A stretch of DNA of 64,000 nucleotides from Paenibacillus sp. J45TS6 (GTDB lineage Bacteria; Bacillota; Bacilli; Paenibacillales; Paenibacillaceae), in assembly GCF_018403285.1 (NCBI RefSeq), contig NZ_BOSJ01000018.1, positions 1 through 64,000 of the forward strand, in the 5' to 3' direction. Of the stretch, positions 44,792 to 53,537 are shown piece by piece; position 1 is the first letter of the stretch; each line of letters opens with the position of its first letter. The notes beneath the pieces were generated by a model. It worked only from the letters and a program-made list of their open reading frames with translations. It was not told the DNA's origin and ran no database searches. A program made the translations under genes and the position numbers.

Positions 44792-45673
44792 TTGAAAACA
44801 TTCAAGAAAGTTTATGTTGAGATTACAAGTATCTGCAATTTAGCTTGCAGCTTCTGCCCACAGACGAAGCGACAAGCAAAGTTCATGGATTTGAATACAT
44901 TTAATAACATACTTGATCAAATTAAACCACATACCCAACATATTTATTTGCATGTTAAAGGTGAACCTTTGCTTCATCCGAAGCTTGATCAGCTCCTTGA
45001 TGCAGCTGATGCGAAAGGCTTCAAAGTTAATATGACGACGAATGGAACGTTAATTGAAAAGGCGAGACATCGTATTCTTGGGAAACCTGCAGTGAGACAA
45101 ATGAACTTTTCTCTCCATAGTTTTGATGGTCATGAGGGAAGTGAGGATCGCGAAGGATATCTCTACCGTATCATTGACTTTGTACGAGAAGCGGTCAATC
45201 AAGATATTATCGTTTCGTTCCGGCTTTGGAATCTAACCGAGGACAATATGACAAACCTGCAAAAACAACGGAACCGGGAAACATTAGATATATTGGAACA
45301 GGAATTTGGACTTGATTTTAAGATTGAAGAGAAAGTAACACCAGGTAGTGGTGTGAAAATTGCCAAGAATATTTATTTAAATCAAGACCATGAATTTGAG
45401 TGGCCGAGCCTTGCTGCGGAAGAAGATGATGGAAAAGGCTTCTGCCACGGACTGCGTTCGCAGGCAGGTGTGCTCGTAGATGGAACGGTTATTCCATGTT
45501 GTCTCGATGGAGAAGGGGTAATTAACCTGGGGAATATCAATGCAACGCCATTCTCTGAAATCGTGGAGAGTAAACGTGCGAATGATTTATTTTATGGTTT
45601 TTCCCGCCGGGAGGCAGTGGAAGAATTATGCCGTAAATGCGGTTATCGCAAACGTTTTGGTGCCGGTGCATAA
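44792..45673 (+). CDS. Radical SAM/SPASM domain protein
   Basis: A 293-aa iron-sulphur enzyme of the radical SAM superfamily. The SAM-binding cluster motif is CNLACSFC (CxxxCxxC, about 13-20) and the following MTTNGTLI strand contacts SAM. The C-terminal SPASM-type segment carries the extra cysteines: FCHGL (about 217), PCCLDGEG (about 237) and LCRKCGYRKRF (about 279), for auxiliary clusters. TTG at 44792 is chosen since GGAG lies nine bases upstream and family members begin MKTFKK-like; longer frames put the site too close. SPASM enzymes modify peptides or proteins, but no precursor peptide gene is visible beside it. Confidence 0.88.
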   Translation: MKTFKKVYVEITSICNLACSFCPQTKRQAKFMDLNTFNNILDQIKPHTQHIYLHVKGEPLLHPKLDQLLDAADAKGFKVNMTTNGTLIEKARHRILGKPAVRQMNFSLHSFDGHEGSEDREGYLYRIIDFVREAVNQDIIVSFRLWNLTEDNMTNLQKQRNRETLDILEQEFGLDFKIEEKVTPGSGVKIAKNIYLNQDHEFEWPSLAAEEDDGKGFCHGLRSQAGVLVDGTVIPCCLDGEGVINLGNINATPFSEIVESKRANDLFYGFSRREAVEELCRKCGYRKRFGAGA

Positions 45674-45702
45674 AACTTATGATAGCCTGGTCATCATGTT
45701 AA

Positions 45703-45729
45703 GAAAGGCGTCCTTAGGGGCGCTTTTTC
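45703..45729 (+). terminator. Terminator after the radical SAM gene
   Basis: AAGGCGTCC and GGGCGCTT pair over a three-base loop, followed by T residues. Confidence 0.65.
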
Positions 45730-45765
45730 TCATAGACTGAGGATACGGAAAGGAAAGTATATCGA

Positions 45766-48700
45766 ATGAATATCATGCTGAATCGACGAAAAATAAAACT
45801 GCTTTGCGGTCCCCGCTTCTATGAGCAAGGAGAATACACGTATGATTCAGGCAGTGTAGGAATTACCTTATCTGATGCAGACAAAGGACAGTTCCGAGCT
45901 GTAGTCAAAGACGGGACCAAGAATAGATACGATGTTGAAGTGAACTTAGATCGGAATGGAGATGTACTGGCCAGTTGTTCATGTCCAACATTTCCTGTAC
46001 ACGATTACTACTGCAACCATATTGCGGCTGTACTCATTCAGATTAGTTATTTACAGGAGGAAGGTACTGCCAAAGTCAGCGCTTATCCATCTTTGCTGCA
46101 TAAACCTGATCTTGAACTGCCGGAGGGTTACTTAACGCCAAGGATTCAGCGTGCAGATACCTCTGAACAGGCAGAAAATCAGCGAGCAGAAGATATCCTT
46201 TCTTTGTTTAGCAGCGGTTCACACATTTCGGTCGCGGCTGCAAATACGATTTTGGATACAAGAGAGCGACTGTCGGTTCAGTTTATAATTAAAACAGTTC
46301 CTTATGGATTTCATAAGCAAATGCTTGGTCTTGAGATGAAACTTGGTCCTAAACGATTATATATCGTGCAGCAGGTGAAACAATTTTTAAGTCGTCTAGC
46401 GCGCAAGGAATCTCATGTGTTTTCGAAACATTTCACGTATGATCCTGGAGTTCATTGCTTTTTGCCTCAAGATTACGCGGTCCTGGCTGAACTCATTCAT
46501 CTGGAGCGTCAAGAAGAAATGTATCTGGAGTCACTAGGCGGATATCCGGGAATAGGTAAAGCGAGAAGCCAAGATCGAATGTTGCTGATCCCGCCACTGG
46601 CTTGGGAGAAAATCGCTCCGTTACTATCGAAAGCCGGGGATGTTTATGTACAGCAGGGAGAGGAACTGTTTAGCAGTTTTTCGCTGCCTGACCAGACGCT
46701 GCCTCTTGATTTTGAATTTTCAAAAGCTTTAGATCACAGCGGATTTCAGTTGGAAATACCGGGACTTCTTCAGATGATCATTCTAAGAGATTATTCTATG
46801 GTACTGCATCGCGGTGTTTTTTATAAGATTCCAGAGCAATCCGCTCATCATTTAGCAGGACTTAGGGATAAATTAGCATCTAAAAAATCTCCTGTACTCC
46901 GTATTCCCGAGCAGCAGATGGGGCCATATATGGAGAAAGTTGTACCTGGACTCATGCGCCTTGGGCGTGTACATGTAGGGGAAGAAATTTCGAGTCAGAT
47001 GGTGAAAGTCCCGCTTAAAGCCCGGCTGTATTTAGACCGAGTGAGAGAGAAACTGCTGGCAGGGCTTGAATTCCAGTATGGAGATGTCGTGATTAATCCG
47101 CTGGAGGAGAAAGAGCGTACCCCGGCAGGCCGTATCCTGATTCGTGACAAAGTGCAGGAGGAACAAATCCTGCGGCTCATGGAAACCAGCAGTTTTGCAA
47201 GAACGGAAGCAGGATATTATTTGGAAGATGAAGATGCAGAGTTTGATTTTCTGTATTACACCATGCCTCAGCTTGAGCAGCTTGTTGAGGTGCTTGCCAC
47301 CTCGGCGGTAAAAGTTCGAGTTGTCACCTCACCGGTGGTTCCTCTCATTCGTGCTCATTTGGATGAAAGAACGGACTGGCTTGAATTCAAATTTGATATC
47401 AAGGGAATACCGGATGACGAGATCAAAGAAGTATTAACGAGTGTGGAGGCAAAACGCAAATACCACCGGCTCAGAAATGGAGCTTTGCAGCCGCTGACAA
47501 CTCCTGAGTTTCAGGAGATGGTGAGGCTCATGAATGAGATGGGGTTCCGTAAGGGAGATCTAAGCAGAGGAGAAGCCAGACTTCCTGCGTACCATGGTTT
47601 ATCACTGATGGATAAGCAATCGGAGCAGATTGAAATGAGTGAAACCCTTCAGCAGTTCCTTGTGAATCTCGCCCATCCTGAGAAAATGAATGATCCGGTA
47701 CCTTCCTCTCTGAACGCGGAACTTCGTGATTATCAGAAGACAGGCTACAGATGGATGAAAATGCTGGCTTCCTATAGTTTCGGCGGAATTTTGGCTGATG
47801 ACATGGGACTTGGAAAAACCCTGCAAAGCATCACGTTTATTCTGTCGGAGATAGACGCCATGCGTGAACACAACATGCCGGCACTGATCGTGTGTCCCGC
47901 TTCGCTTGTATATAACTGGCATAATGAACTTAGAAAATTTGCTCCTGATCTTCGAACAGTTATTGCAGATGGAAGCAAAGGAGAACGGGGAGAAGCCATC
48001 CGTCAGATGGGTGAGGTGGATGTGGTCATTACCTCGTATCCACTGCTTCGAAGAGACGGAGATCTTTATGCGAAGCAGCAGTTCCATATCCTTATTCTGG
48101 ACGAAGCGCAGGCTTTCAAGAATCATTCGACACAGACGGCACAATCGGTCAAACAGCTCTCGGCAAAACATCGATTTGCACTCACCGGTACTCCGATCGA
48201 GAACAGCCAAGAAGAACTTTGGTCCATTTATGACGCTGTTTTTCCCGAATTATTCTCCGGAAGAAAAGCTTTTCAGGAGTTGCCTAGAGAATCGATTGCA
48301 AAACGAATTCGTCCATTTCTGCTGCGCCGGGTAAAATCGGATGTACTGCAGGAACTGCCTGATAAAATCGAATCCCTGCAAGCTTCCGAGCTTTTGCCAG
48401 AGCAGAAAAAACTGTACATCGCTTATCTAGCCAAGCTGCGGCAGGAGACGGTAAAGCATTTAAATGAAGAAGGATTTCAGAAGAACCGTATTCGAATTTT
48501 AGCGGGGTTAACAAGACTGAGACAGCTTTGCTGTCATCCCGCCTTGTTTGTGGAAGGATATAAAGGAAGTTCTGCGAAGTTTGAGCAGCTGATGGAATTG
48601 ATTGAAGAGAGCCGCAGTGCAGGAAAACGAATCTTGTTATTCTCTCAGTTTACGGAGATGCTCGGAATCATTGGCAGAGAACTTGGACTTCAAGGAATTC

Positions 48701-49083
48701 CATTCTTCTATCTGGATGGCCAAACACCAGGCCAAGAAAGAGTTGAACTCTGCGAGCGTTTTAATCAAGGGGAAAGCGATCTTTTCCTGATCTCACTAAA
48801 AGCAGGCGGGACAGGGCTTAATCTGACGGGGGCCGATACCGTAATTTTGTATGATTTATGGTGGAATCCCGCGGTTGAAGATCAAGCAGCAAGCAGAGCA
48901 CACCGTATGGGGCAGAAAAATGTAGTTCAGGTAATACGCTTAGTGACCCAAGGAACGGTAGAAGATAAAATGTATGAACTTCAGCAACGCAAAAAGAATC
49001 TGATCGAAGAAATTATTCAGCCTGGGCAAGAAGCAGTTTCACCGCTCAGTGAGCATGAAATTCGTGAGATTCTTTCGATATAG
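45766..49083 (+). CDS. SWIM-zinc-finger SNF2-family helicase
   Basis: A 1105-aa DNA translocase. The N-terminus has a SWIM zinc site (CSCPTFPVHDYYCNHI, about 70-85, CxC...CxH). A bacterial SNF2-associated region (about 130-640) follows, then the SNF2 motor: motif I DDMGLGKT (about 677), the DEAQ box LDEAQAFKN (about 779) and motif III ALTGTPIENS. The C-terminal lobe has SQFTEMLGIIGREL, GGTGLNLTGADTVILYDLWWNPAVEDQAASRAHRMGQ (motifs V-VI). Length and order are normal for bacterial members, whose substrates are protein-DNA complexes or RNA polymerase (as in RapA). GGAAAGGA precedes the ATG; M4 is an alternative start. Confidence 0.93.
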   Translation: MNIMLNRRKIKLLCGPRFYEQGEYTYDSGSVGITLSDADKGQFRAVVKDGTKNRYDVEVNLDRNGDVLASCSCPTFPVHDYYCNHIAAVLIQISYLQEEGTAKVSAYPSLLHKPDLELPEGYLTPRIQRADTSEQAENQRAEDILSLFSSGSHISVAAANTILDTRERLSVQFIIKTVPYGFHKQMLGLEMKLGPKRLYIVQQVKQFLSRLARKESHVFSKHFTYDPGVHCFLPQDYAVLAELIHLERQEEMYLESLGGYPGIGKARSQDRMLLIPPLAWEKIAPLLSKAGDVYVQQGEELFSSFSLPDQTLPLDFEFSKALDHSGFQLEIPGLLQMIILRDYSMVLHRGVFYKIPEQSAHHLAGLRDKLASKKSPVLRIPEQQMGPYMEKVVPGLMRLGRVHVGEEISSQMVKVPLKARLYLDRVREKLLAGLEFQYGDVVINPLEEKERTPAGRILIRDKVQEEQILRLMETSSFARTEAGYYLEDEDAEFDFLYYTMPQLEQLVEVLATSAVKVRVVTSPVVPLIRAHLDERTDWLEFKFDIKGIPDDEIKEVLTSVEAKRKYHRLRNGALQPLTTPEFQEMVRLMNEMGFRKGDLSRGEARLPAYHGLSLMDKQSEQIEMSETLQQFLVNLAHPEKMNDPVPSSLNAELRDYQKTGYRWMKMLASYSFGGILADDMGLGKTLQSITFILSEIDAMREHNMPALIVCPASLVYNWHNELRKFAPDLRTVIADGSKGERGEAIRQMGEVDVVITSYPLLRRDGDLYAKQQFHILILDEAQAFKNHSTQTAQSVKQLSAKHRFALTGTPIENSQEELWSIYDAVFPELFSGRKAFQELPRESIAKRIRPFLLRRVKSDVLQELPDKIESLQASELLPEQKKLYIAYLAKLRQETVKHLNEEGFQKNRIRILAGLTRLRQLCCHPALFVEGYKGSSAKFEQLMELIEESRSAGKRILLFSQFTEMLGIIGRELGLQGIPFFYLDGQTPGQERVELCERFNQGESDLFLISLKAGGTGLNLTGADTVILYDLWWNPAVEDQAASRAHRMGQKNVVQVIRLVTQGTVEDKMYELQQRKKNLIEEIIQPGQEAVSPLSEHEIREILSI

Positions 49084-49099
49084 TATTTAATCAAAAAAA

Positions 49100-49143
49100 A
49101 AGGATAGGGACAGGGCATAATTGCCTTGTTCCTATCCTTTTTG
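49100..49143. terminator. Bidirectional terminator
   Basis: AAAGGATAGGGACAGGG and CCTTGTTCCTATCCTTT pair over a short loop with A and T runs; it serves the helicase gene and the convergent DUF896 gene. Confidence 0.82.
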
Positions 49144-49174
49144 ATCTATAACCGAAATATATCCGTCTTAAGCT

Positions 49175-49411
49175 TTAGTTAAGCTTCGATTTATTTTGTT
49201 GTTGCTCAATTTTAAGCTTTTCCGGTGTAACATCTTCACCATTGGGATCAACAATGGTAAGCCCAGAAATGGTGGACATTACTTGTCCGCGAATGGCTTG
49301 CAGATATTCTTTACGCAGGACTTGCTGTTCAGCAAGCTCTTCCTCAGTTAAGCCTTCTGTTTTTTGCTTGCGGCTCAGTTCGTTAATTCTATTAATTGAA
49401 GGGATGATCAT
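49175..49411 (-). CDS. DUF896 (YnzC-like) small helical protein
   Basis: A 78-aa soluble protein. IPSINRINELSRKQKTEGLTEEELAEQQVLRKEYLQAIR is the DUF896 helical hairpin; the C-terminal part (VDPNGEDVTPEKLK) completes the family pattern. B. subtilis YnzC is in the SOS regulon region and was solved as a helical hairpin; role unclear. Preceded by AAGGTAG. Confidence 0.88.
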   Translation of the reverse strand: MIIPSINRINELSRKQKTEGLTEEELAEQQVLRKEYLQAIRGQVMSTISGLTIVDPNGEDVTPEKLKIEQQQNKSKLN

Positions 49412-49519
49412 TCTTATCTACCTTCCTTTCATGTAACAGTTGTATATGACAGTTTACTTTAAGTATAAGTAATATGCAACCTGAAGATTATAAAATGGGC
49501 GTGTTCCTTTTGTCAATGG

Positions 49520-49588
49520 AGTATGACATATATCATACTTTATCACTGACGTTTATGACTTACCCACATGACAGTCTCCCAATATAAT
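49520..49588 (+). promoter_or_regulatory. Promoter and probable DesR-operator region of the desaturase gene
   Basis: AGTATGA at 49520 and TCATACT at 49533 form a near-perfect 20-bp palindrome, followed by direct ATGAC repeats (49555 and 49568). A perfect -10 TATAAT lies at 49583-49588 without a good -35. If transcription starts near 49595, the palindrome sits around -65, close to where DesR binds upstream of des in B. subtilis (about -28 to -77). Recognition by the DesR encoded downstream is inferred. Confidence 0.55.
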
Positions 49589-49633
49589 TAAGATATTATA
49601 TGCGTAGAGCTTACGCGTGAAGGAGAACATGCC

Positions 49634-50701
49634 ATGTCTGCATCCTTTAAAACTCAATTGAAAAAAGAAGTAGCCCCTTATGAGAAAACAGAACTGAAAT
49701 CCAGTATCATACAAATGATTAATACATTGGTACCTCTTTTTTTACTCTGGTATCTGGCCTTTGAAAGTCTGAGTGTTTCCTATTTCATAACATTGCCTCT
49801 ATGTCTGATTGCTGCCGGATTTGTCATTCGAGCGTTTATTATTTTTCATGATTGCTGTCATGGGTCTTTCTTTAAGAGCCGCAAGGCAAACGATATCGTA
49901 GGAACACTTCTTGGTGTCATTTCCCTTACTCCTTATATGCAGTGGAAGTATAGTCATTCGATGCACCATGCAACCAGCGGTAATCTGGATAAGCGAGGAA
50001 CAGGCGACATCTGGATGATGACAACCGAAGAATATCAGTCATCTAAATGGATGACGAAATTGTATTACCGACTGTATCGTAATCCCATTGTTTTGTTCGG
50101 GGTTGGCCCGATCGCTGTATTTTTGCTTCAATATCGTTTTAATCGGAAAAATGCAAAGCGTAAGGAGCGTATGAATACGTATTTGACCAATCTGCTGATT
50201 GTAGCGGTTTACGCTGCTCTGTGCCTTACAGTAGGCTGGGAAGCCTTCTTACTGATTCAAATCCCTATTTTCTATTTTGCAAGTATGCTGGGCATATGGC
50301 TCTTTTATGTACAACATACATTTGAAGATTCCTATTTCGAAAATGAAGAAGATTGGTCTTATGTTCAGGCAGCCGTAGAAGGCAGCTCATACTATAAACT
50401 TCCTAAAGTATTGCAGTGGATTACGGGGAACATTGGTTTCCACCATGTGCATCACCTAAGTCCACGAGTGCCGAATTATCATTTGGAGGAAGCACATAAT
50501 GCAACGCCTCCTCTGCATAAAGCGACGACAATCACCGTGGCAACCAGTCTAAAGGCCATGCGCTTCCGGCTTTGGGATGAGAAAAGCAAACGTTTTGTAA
50601 CATTTAGAGAATATAAGAAAGTACTTCACGAGCAGAAGCTGGAGCTAGCCCATAATGAGATTCGCAAAGATAAGGTATCTACTTCAGCGCCTGTCAGTTA
50701 A
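49634..50701 (+). CDS. des: Membrane phospholipid fatty acid desaturase Des
   Basis: A 355-aa integral membrane di-iron desaturase. The three histidine boxes are HDCCHG (about 76), HSMHH (about 113) and HHVHH (about 279). Length and spacing fit B. subtilis Des, which introduces a cis double bond into acyl chains of existing phospholipids after cold shock and needs ferredoxin/flavodoxin electrons. It is followed by desK and desR after a terminator. AAGGAGAA precedes the ATG. Confidence 0.95.
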   Translation: MSASFKTQLKKEVAPYEKTELKSSIIQMINTLVPLFLLWYLAFESLSVSYFITLPLCLIAAGFVIRAFIIFHDCCHGSFFKSRKANDIVGTLLGVISLTPYMQWKYSHSMHHATSGNLDKRGTGDIWMMTTEEYQSSKWMTKLYYRLYRNPIVLFGVGPIAVFLLQYRFNRKNAKRKERMNTYLTNLLIVAVYAALCLTVGWEAFLLIQIPIFYFASMLGIWLFYVQHTFEDSYFENEEDWSYVQAAVEGSSYYKLPKVLQWITGNIGFHHVHHLSPRVPNYHLEEAHNATPPLHKATTITVATSLKAMRFRLWDEKSKRFVTFREYKKVLHEQKLELAHNEIRKDKVSTSAPVS

Positions 50702-50743
50702 AGCACAGGATATGATACAATATTTAATAAGCTAAAATGAGAG

Positions 50744-50782
50744 AAATGACTATAGATGCTTGGAATCTATAGTCATTTTTTC
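50744..50782 (+). terminator. Terminator between des and desK
   Basis: AAATGACTATAGA and TCTATAGTCATTT form a 13-bp stem over an 8-nt loop, followed by T residues. Some read-through to desKR is likely. Confidence 0.85.
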
Positions 50783-50815
50783 TTGATATTTCTGAATAGA
50801 AGCAGGTGTGAGTTC

Positions 50816-51946
50816 GTGAGTATGATGCATCGTTGGCAGGACGTTTTTCGCAAAAATACAGGTCTAAATCCGTATGTATGGTTAGTATGTTTCATCCTCC
50901 CGTTCTACTTTATCATCGGCTCCTCCTCCAAAGGATATGTCGTATTTGGTATCCTGGCGATTATGTTGTTTTTTGCATCTAATTTGCTGGGTCTTGTGAT
51001 GAAGGGGTGGCCGGTATATATCTGGTATGGGCTGCAGATCGCCATCTCCATTTTAATGGCAGTTATTTTTGGATTTGTTTATTTCTCTTTATTTCTCGCT
51101 TTTTTTATTGGTACGATTCAAAATAAAGCCGGCTTTATTACGTTATATACAATTCATTTAGTCAGCACCTTTGCCACTATCAATTATTTGCTGGCGTCCG
51201 CTAATCTTGTCGTGATCAAACAGCTGCCTTTTGTACTGATTAGTATGATCGCTGTTATTCTATTGCCCGTCAGTACATATAACAAGAATAAACAAGACGC
51301 GCTTCAGGGACAGCTCGAAGATGCGAATAAACGGATATCGGAACTGGTCAAACAGGAAGAAAGACAGCGGATTGCAAGAGATTTACATGATACACTGGGA
51401 CAAAAGCTTTCGCTTATCGGTCTGAAGAGTGAACTTGCCAGTAAGATGATAACACGTAATCCAGCTCGAGCTCAGGAAGAGATGAAAGATGTGACACTAA
51501 CAGCAAGAACGGCACTTAAGGAAGTACGGGAGATGGTCACCCAGATGAGAGGCACAAGGTTTGAAGATGAATTGTTCCGTATCAGACAGATACTGAAGGT
51601 TGCGGACATCGAGCTGCTGATCGAAGGAGAAGATAATCTGACAGGCGTCTCCCTTATGGCAGAGAATGTGCTGGGTATGTGCCTGAAAGAGGCCGTTACG
51701 AATGTCATTAAACATAGTGAAGCGAGTATATGTGAGATTATGATTGAACCGGATCATACCGAACTTGTTATTACCGTAAGAGATAATGGAAAAGGGATGA
51801 AAGACGCGCCTGAACGAATTCGAGGTAATGGACTTCGGGGAATGAGAGAACGTTTGGAGTTTGTTAACGGCAGTCTTGCGATTACTTCGGTAGAAGGGAC
51901 CAAGGTGCGGATTGCAGTGCCTCGGGCCGTTCAGCGTCAAATGTGA
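50816..51946 (+). CDS. desK: Membrane-fluidity sensor histidine kinase DesK
   Basis: A 376-aa kinase starting at GTG with AGGTG seven bases upstream; a longer frame begins inside the terminator. Four or five membrane helices occupy residues 18-155; then the HisKA_3 box RQRIARDLHDTLGQKLSLIGLKSELA (phospho-His in LHD), and a HATPase domain with CLKEAVTNVIKHSEA and the GNGLRGMRERL motif. It senses membrane order and controls des through DesR; the stop precedes desR by 16 nt. Confidence 0.93.
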   Translation: MSMMHRWQDVFRKNTGLNPYVWLVCFILPFYFIIGSSSKGYVVFGILAIMLFFASNLLGLVMKGWPVYIWYGLQIAISILMAVIFGFVYFSLFLAFFIGTIQNKAGFITLYTIHLVSTFATINYLLASANLVVIKQLPFVLISMIAVILLPVSTYNKNKQDALQGQLEDANKRISELVKQEERQRIARDLHDTLGQKLSLIGLKSELASKMITRNPARAQEEMKDVTLTARTALKEVREMVTQMRGTRFEDELFRIRQILKVADIELLIEGEDNLTGVSLMAENVLGMCLKEAVTNVIKHSEASICEIMIEPDHTELVITVRDNGKGMKDAPERIRGNGLRGMRERLEFVNGSLAITSVEGTKVRIAVPRAVQRQM

Positions 51947-51962
51947 GAGGAGTTTGAGTGAT

Positions 51963-52562
51963 ATGATTCGTATTGTAATTGCTGAGGATCAGCGGATGCT
52001 GCTTGGAGCTCTCGCCTCCTTACTTGATTTAGAAGAAGATATGGAAGTCATTGGCCGGGCAAATAATGGAGAAGATGTGGTTAACCTTGTCAAAGAACAT
52101 GGGCCGGACATCTGTATTATGGATATTGAAATGCCAATCAAAAGCGGACTTGATGCAGCGGAAGAAATGAAGGACCAAGATGTAAAAATCATTATCCTGA
52201 CCACGTTTGCTCGCAGCGGCTATTTTGAACGGGCACTAAAGGCGGGCGTCAGTGGATATTTGCTAAAAGACAGTCCAATTGAAGAACTAGCACAGACGAT
52301 TCGAAGCGTTATGTCGGGAAGAAGAATCTATGCAGCGGAACTTGTTGACGAAGGATACGGGGAGAAGAACCCGCTTACGGAACGAGAGAAAGCTGTACTG
52401 GAACTAATCGCAGATGGCAAAAACACGAGAGAAATTTCAAATGAACTATACATCACCACAGGAACGGTAAGAAATTATGTGTCCGTCATTTTAGACAAGC
52501 TCGGGGTGGGCAACCGGATTGAAGCCATTAAGCATTTTAAAGAAAAAGGCTGGTTTAAATAA
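51963..52562 (+). CDS. desR: NarL/LuxR-type response regulator DesR
   Basis: A 199-aa regulator, the same length as B. subtilis DesR. Receiver domain with DMIRIVIAEDQRM start and phosphoacceptor Asp54 in DICIMDIEMP; a long linker; then a LuxR helix-turn-helix (LTEREKAVLELIADGKNTREISNELYITTGTVRNYVSVI). Chosen start has GAGGAG nine bases upstream; an upstream start would overlap desK by 35 nt. It should activate des when phosphorylated by DesK in the cold. Confidence 0.94.
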   Translation: MIRIVIAEDQRMLLGALASLLDLEEDMEVIGRANNGEDVVNLVKEHGPDICIMDIEMPIKSGLDAAEEMKDQDVKIIILTTFARSGYFERALKAGVSGYLLKDSPIEELAQTIRSVMSGRRIYAAELVDEGYGEKNPLTEREKAVLELIADGKNTREISNELYITTGTVRNYVSVILDKLGVGNRIEAIKHFKEKGWFK

Positions 52563-52645
52563 GAAAATAGATCTTTCATTAAATTGGAAGCCGTATTTCT
52601 CAGAATTTGTTAAGAAAAATTAGAGTCAAATCCCTATCGATATGG

Positions 52646-52758
52646 TATGATTTGAAAGTGCGAAATGAAATTGACAAACTGGATTTTAGCATTTTTGAGA
52701 AGTACGATGATCAAAATACCTGCTCGCACGAGACGGATGTCTTGCGCGAGTTTTCTTT
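52646..52758 (+). promoter_or_regulatory. Attenuator-like leader of the metNIQ-type operon
   Basis: An extended -10 (TGGTATGAT, hexamer 52646-52651) is followed by a ~127-nt leader holding a strong terminator hairpin at 52723-52758: CTCGC.CGAGAC pairs with GTCTTG.GCGAG and ends in TTTTCTTT. GTGCGA at the predicted 5' end of the RNA (52658-52663) can instead pair with TCGCAC (52724-52729) and break the hairpin. I see no S-box (SAM-I) motifs such as AGAGGTGGAGGGACTGGCCC and no T-box motif, so the controlling signal is unknown. Confidence 0.5.
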
Positions 52759-52784
52759 ATGTCAATATTGAAGGAGGAATAAGC

Positions 52785-53537
52785 TTGATATCGCTAGACC
52801 ATGTCAGCAAGAGTTTTGGTCCTAAGAAGCATGGAGAGCGACTGACGGTAGTAGATAATGTTTCGCTACATATCGAACAGGGCAGTATTCATGGCATTAT
52901 CGGGGCAAGCGGCGCCGGGAAATCAACACTGCTTCGCACCATGAATTTGTTGGAGAGACCAGAAGAGGGTCAGGTTTATATAGGTGGACAAGAGCTTACG
53001 CAGATGAGGGAAAGGGAGCTGAGAGAAGCAAGAAGAAAGATCGGAATGATTTTTCAGCACTTTAACCTGATTGAAAATCGGACCGTAGAGGGGAATGTAG
53101 CCATTCCTCTTGAGCTTGCAGGTGTGAAAAAGGCGGAACGTATAGCCCGGGTACACGAATATTTACGGTTTGTGGGGCTTGAGGACAAGGCGAAGCAGTA
53201 TCCTGCGCAGCTTAGCGGGGGACAAAAACAGCGTGTGGCCATTGCTAGAGCACTTGCCAACGAACCTCAGGTGCTGCTTTGTGATGAGCCCACCTCTGCG
53301 CTTGATCCGAAGACTACTTCGGGTGTGCTCGAGGTACTTAGACATGTTAATGAAGCATTGAAGATTACGATCGTCATTGTGACGCATGAAGTTCCGGTTG
53401 TTGAACGGCTGTGTACGGCGGTATCCTTTATGGATGCAGGAAAGATTGTACGGACACTGCCAATTAAGGAAGGGGCATTACCACCTGATATGCTCGCCTG
53501 GTATGAGGAGCAGGAAGCAGGTGATATCGAGAGATGA
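52785..53537 (+). CDS. metN: MetN-like ABC transporter ATPase, short form
   Basis: A 250-aa ATPase. TTG start seven bases after AAGGAGG; a 290-aa frame starting at 52665 would run through the leader hairpin and lacks a site. Walker A GASGAGKST (about 41-49), Q-loop FQHFNLIENRTV, signature LSGGQKQRVAIARALA, Walker B VLLCDEPTSALD, and switch His in THEVPV. MetN proteins usually have a C-terminal NIL (ACT-like) methionine-sensing domain and ~340 residues; it is missing here. Four-base overlap with metI. Confidence 0.87.
   Translation: MISLDHVSKSFGPKKHGERLTVVDNVSLHIEQGSIHGIIGASGAGKSTLLRTMNLLERPEEGQVYIGGQELTQMRERELREARRKIGMIFQHFNLIENRTVEGNVAIPLELAGVKKAERIARVHEYLRFVGLEDKAKQYPAQLSGGQKQRVAIARALANEPQVLLCDEPTSALDPKTTSGVLEVLRHVNEALKITIVIVTHEVPVVERLCTAVSFMDAGKIVRTLPIKEGALPPDMLAWYEEQEAGDIER

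Noticed and set aside
47602-48210. 202-codon minus-strand frame inside the SNF2 helicase
   Set aside because: Overlaps the conserved motor motifs, no start signal.
52563-52784. SAM-I riboswitch (S-box) or T-box before metN
   Set aside because: Looked for the S-box core and the T-box AGGGTGGNACC motif; neither is present.
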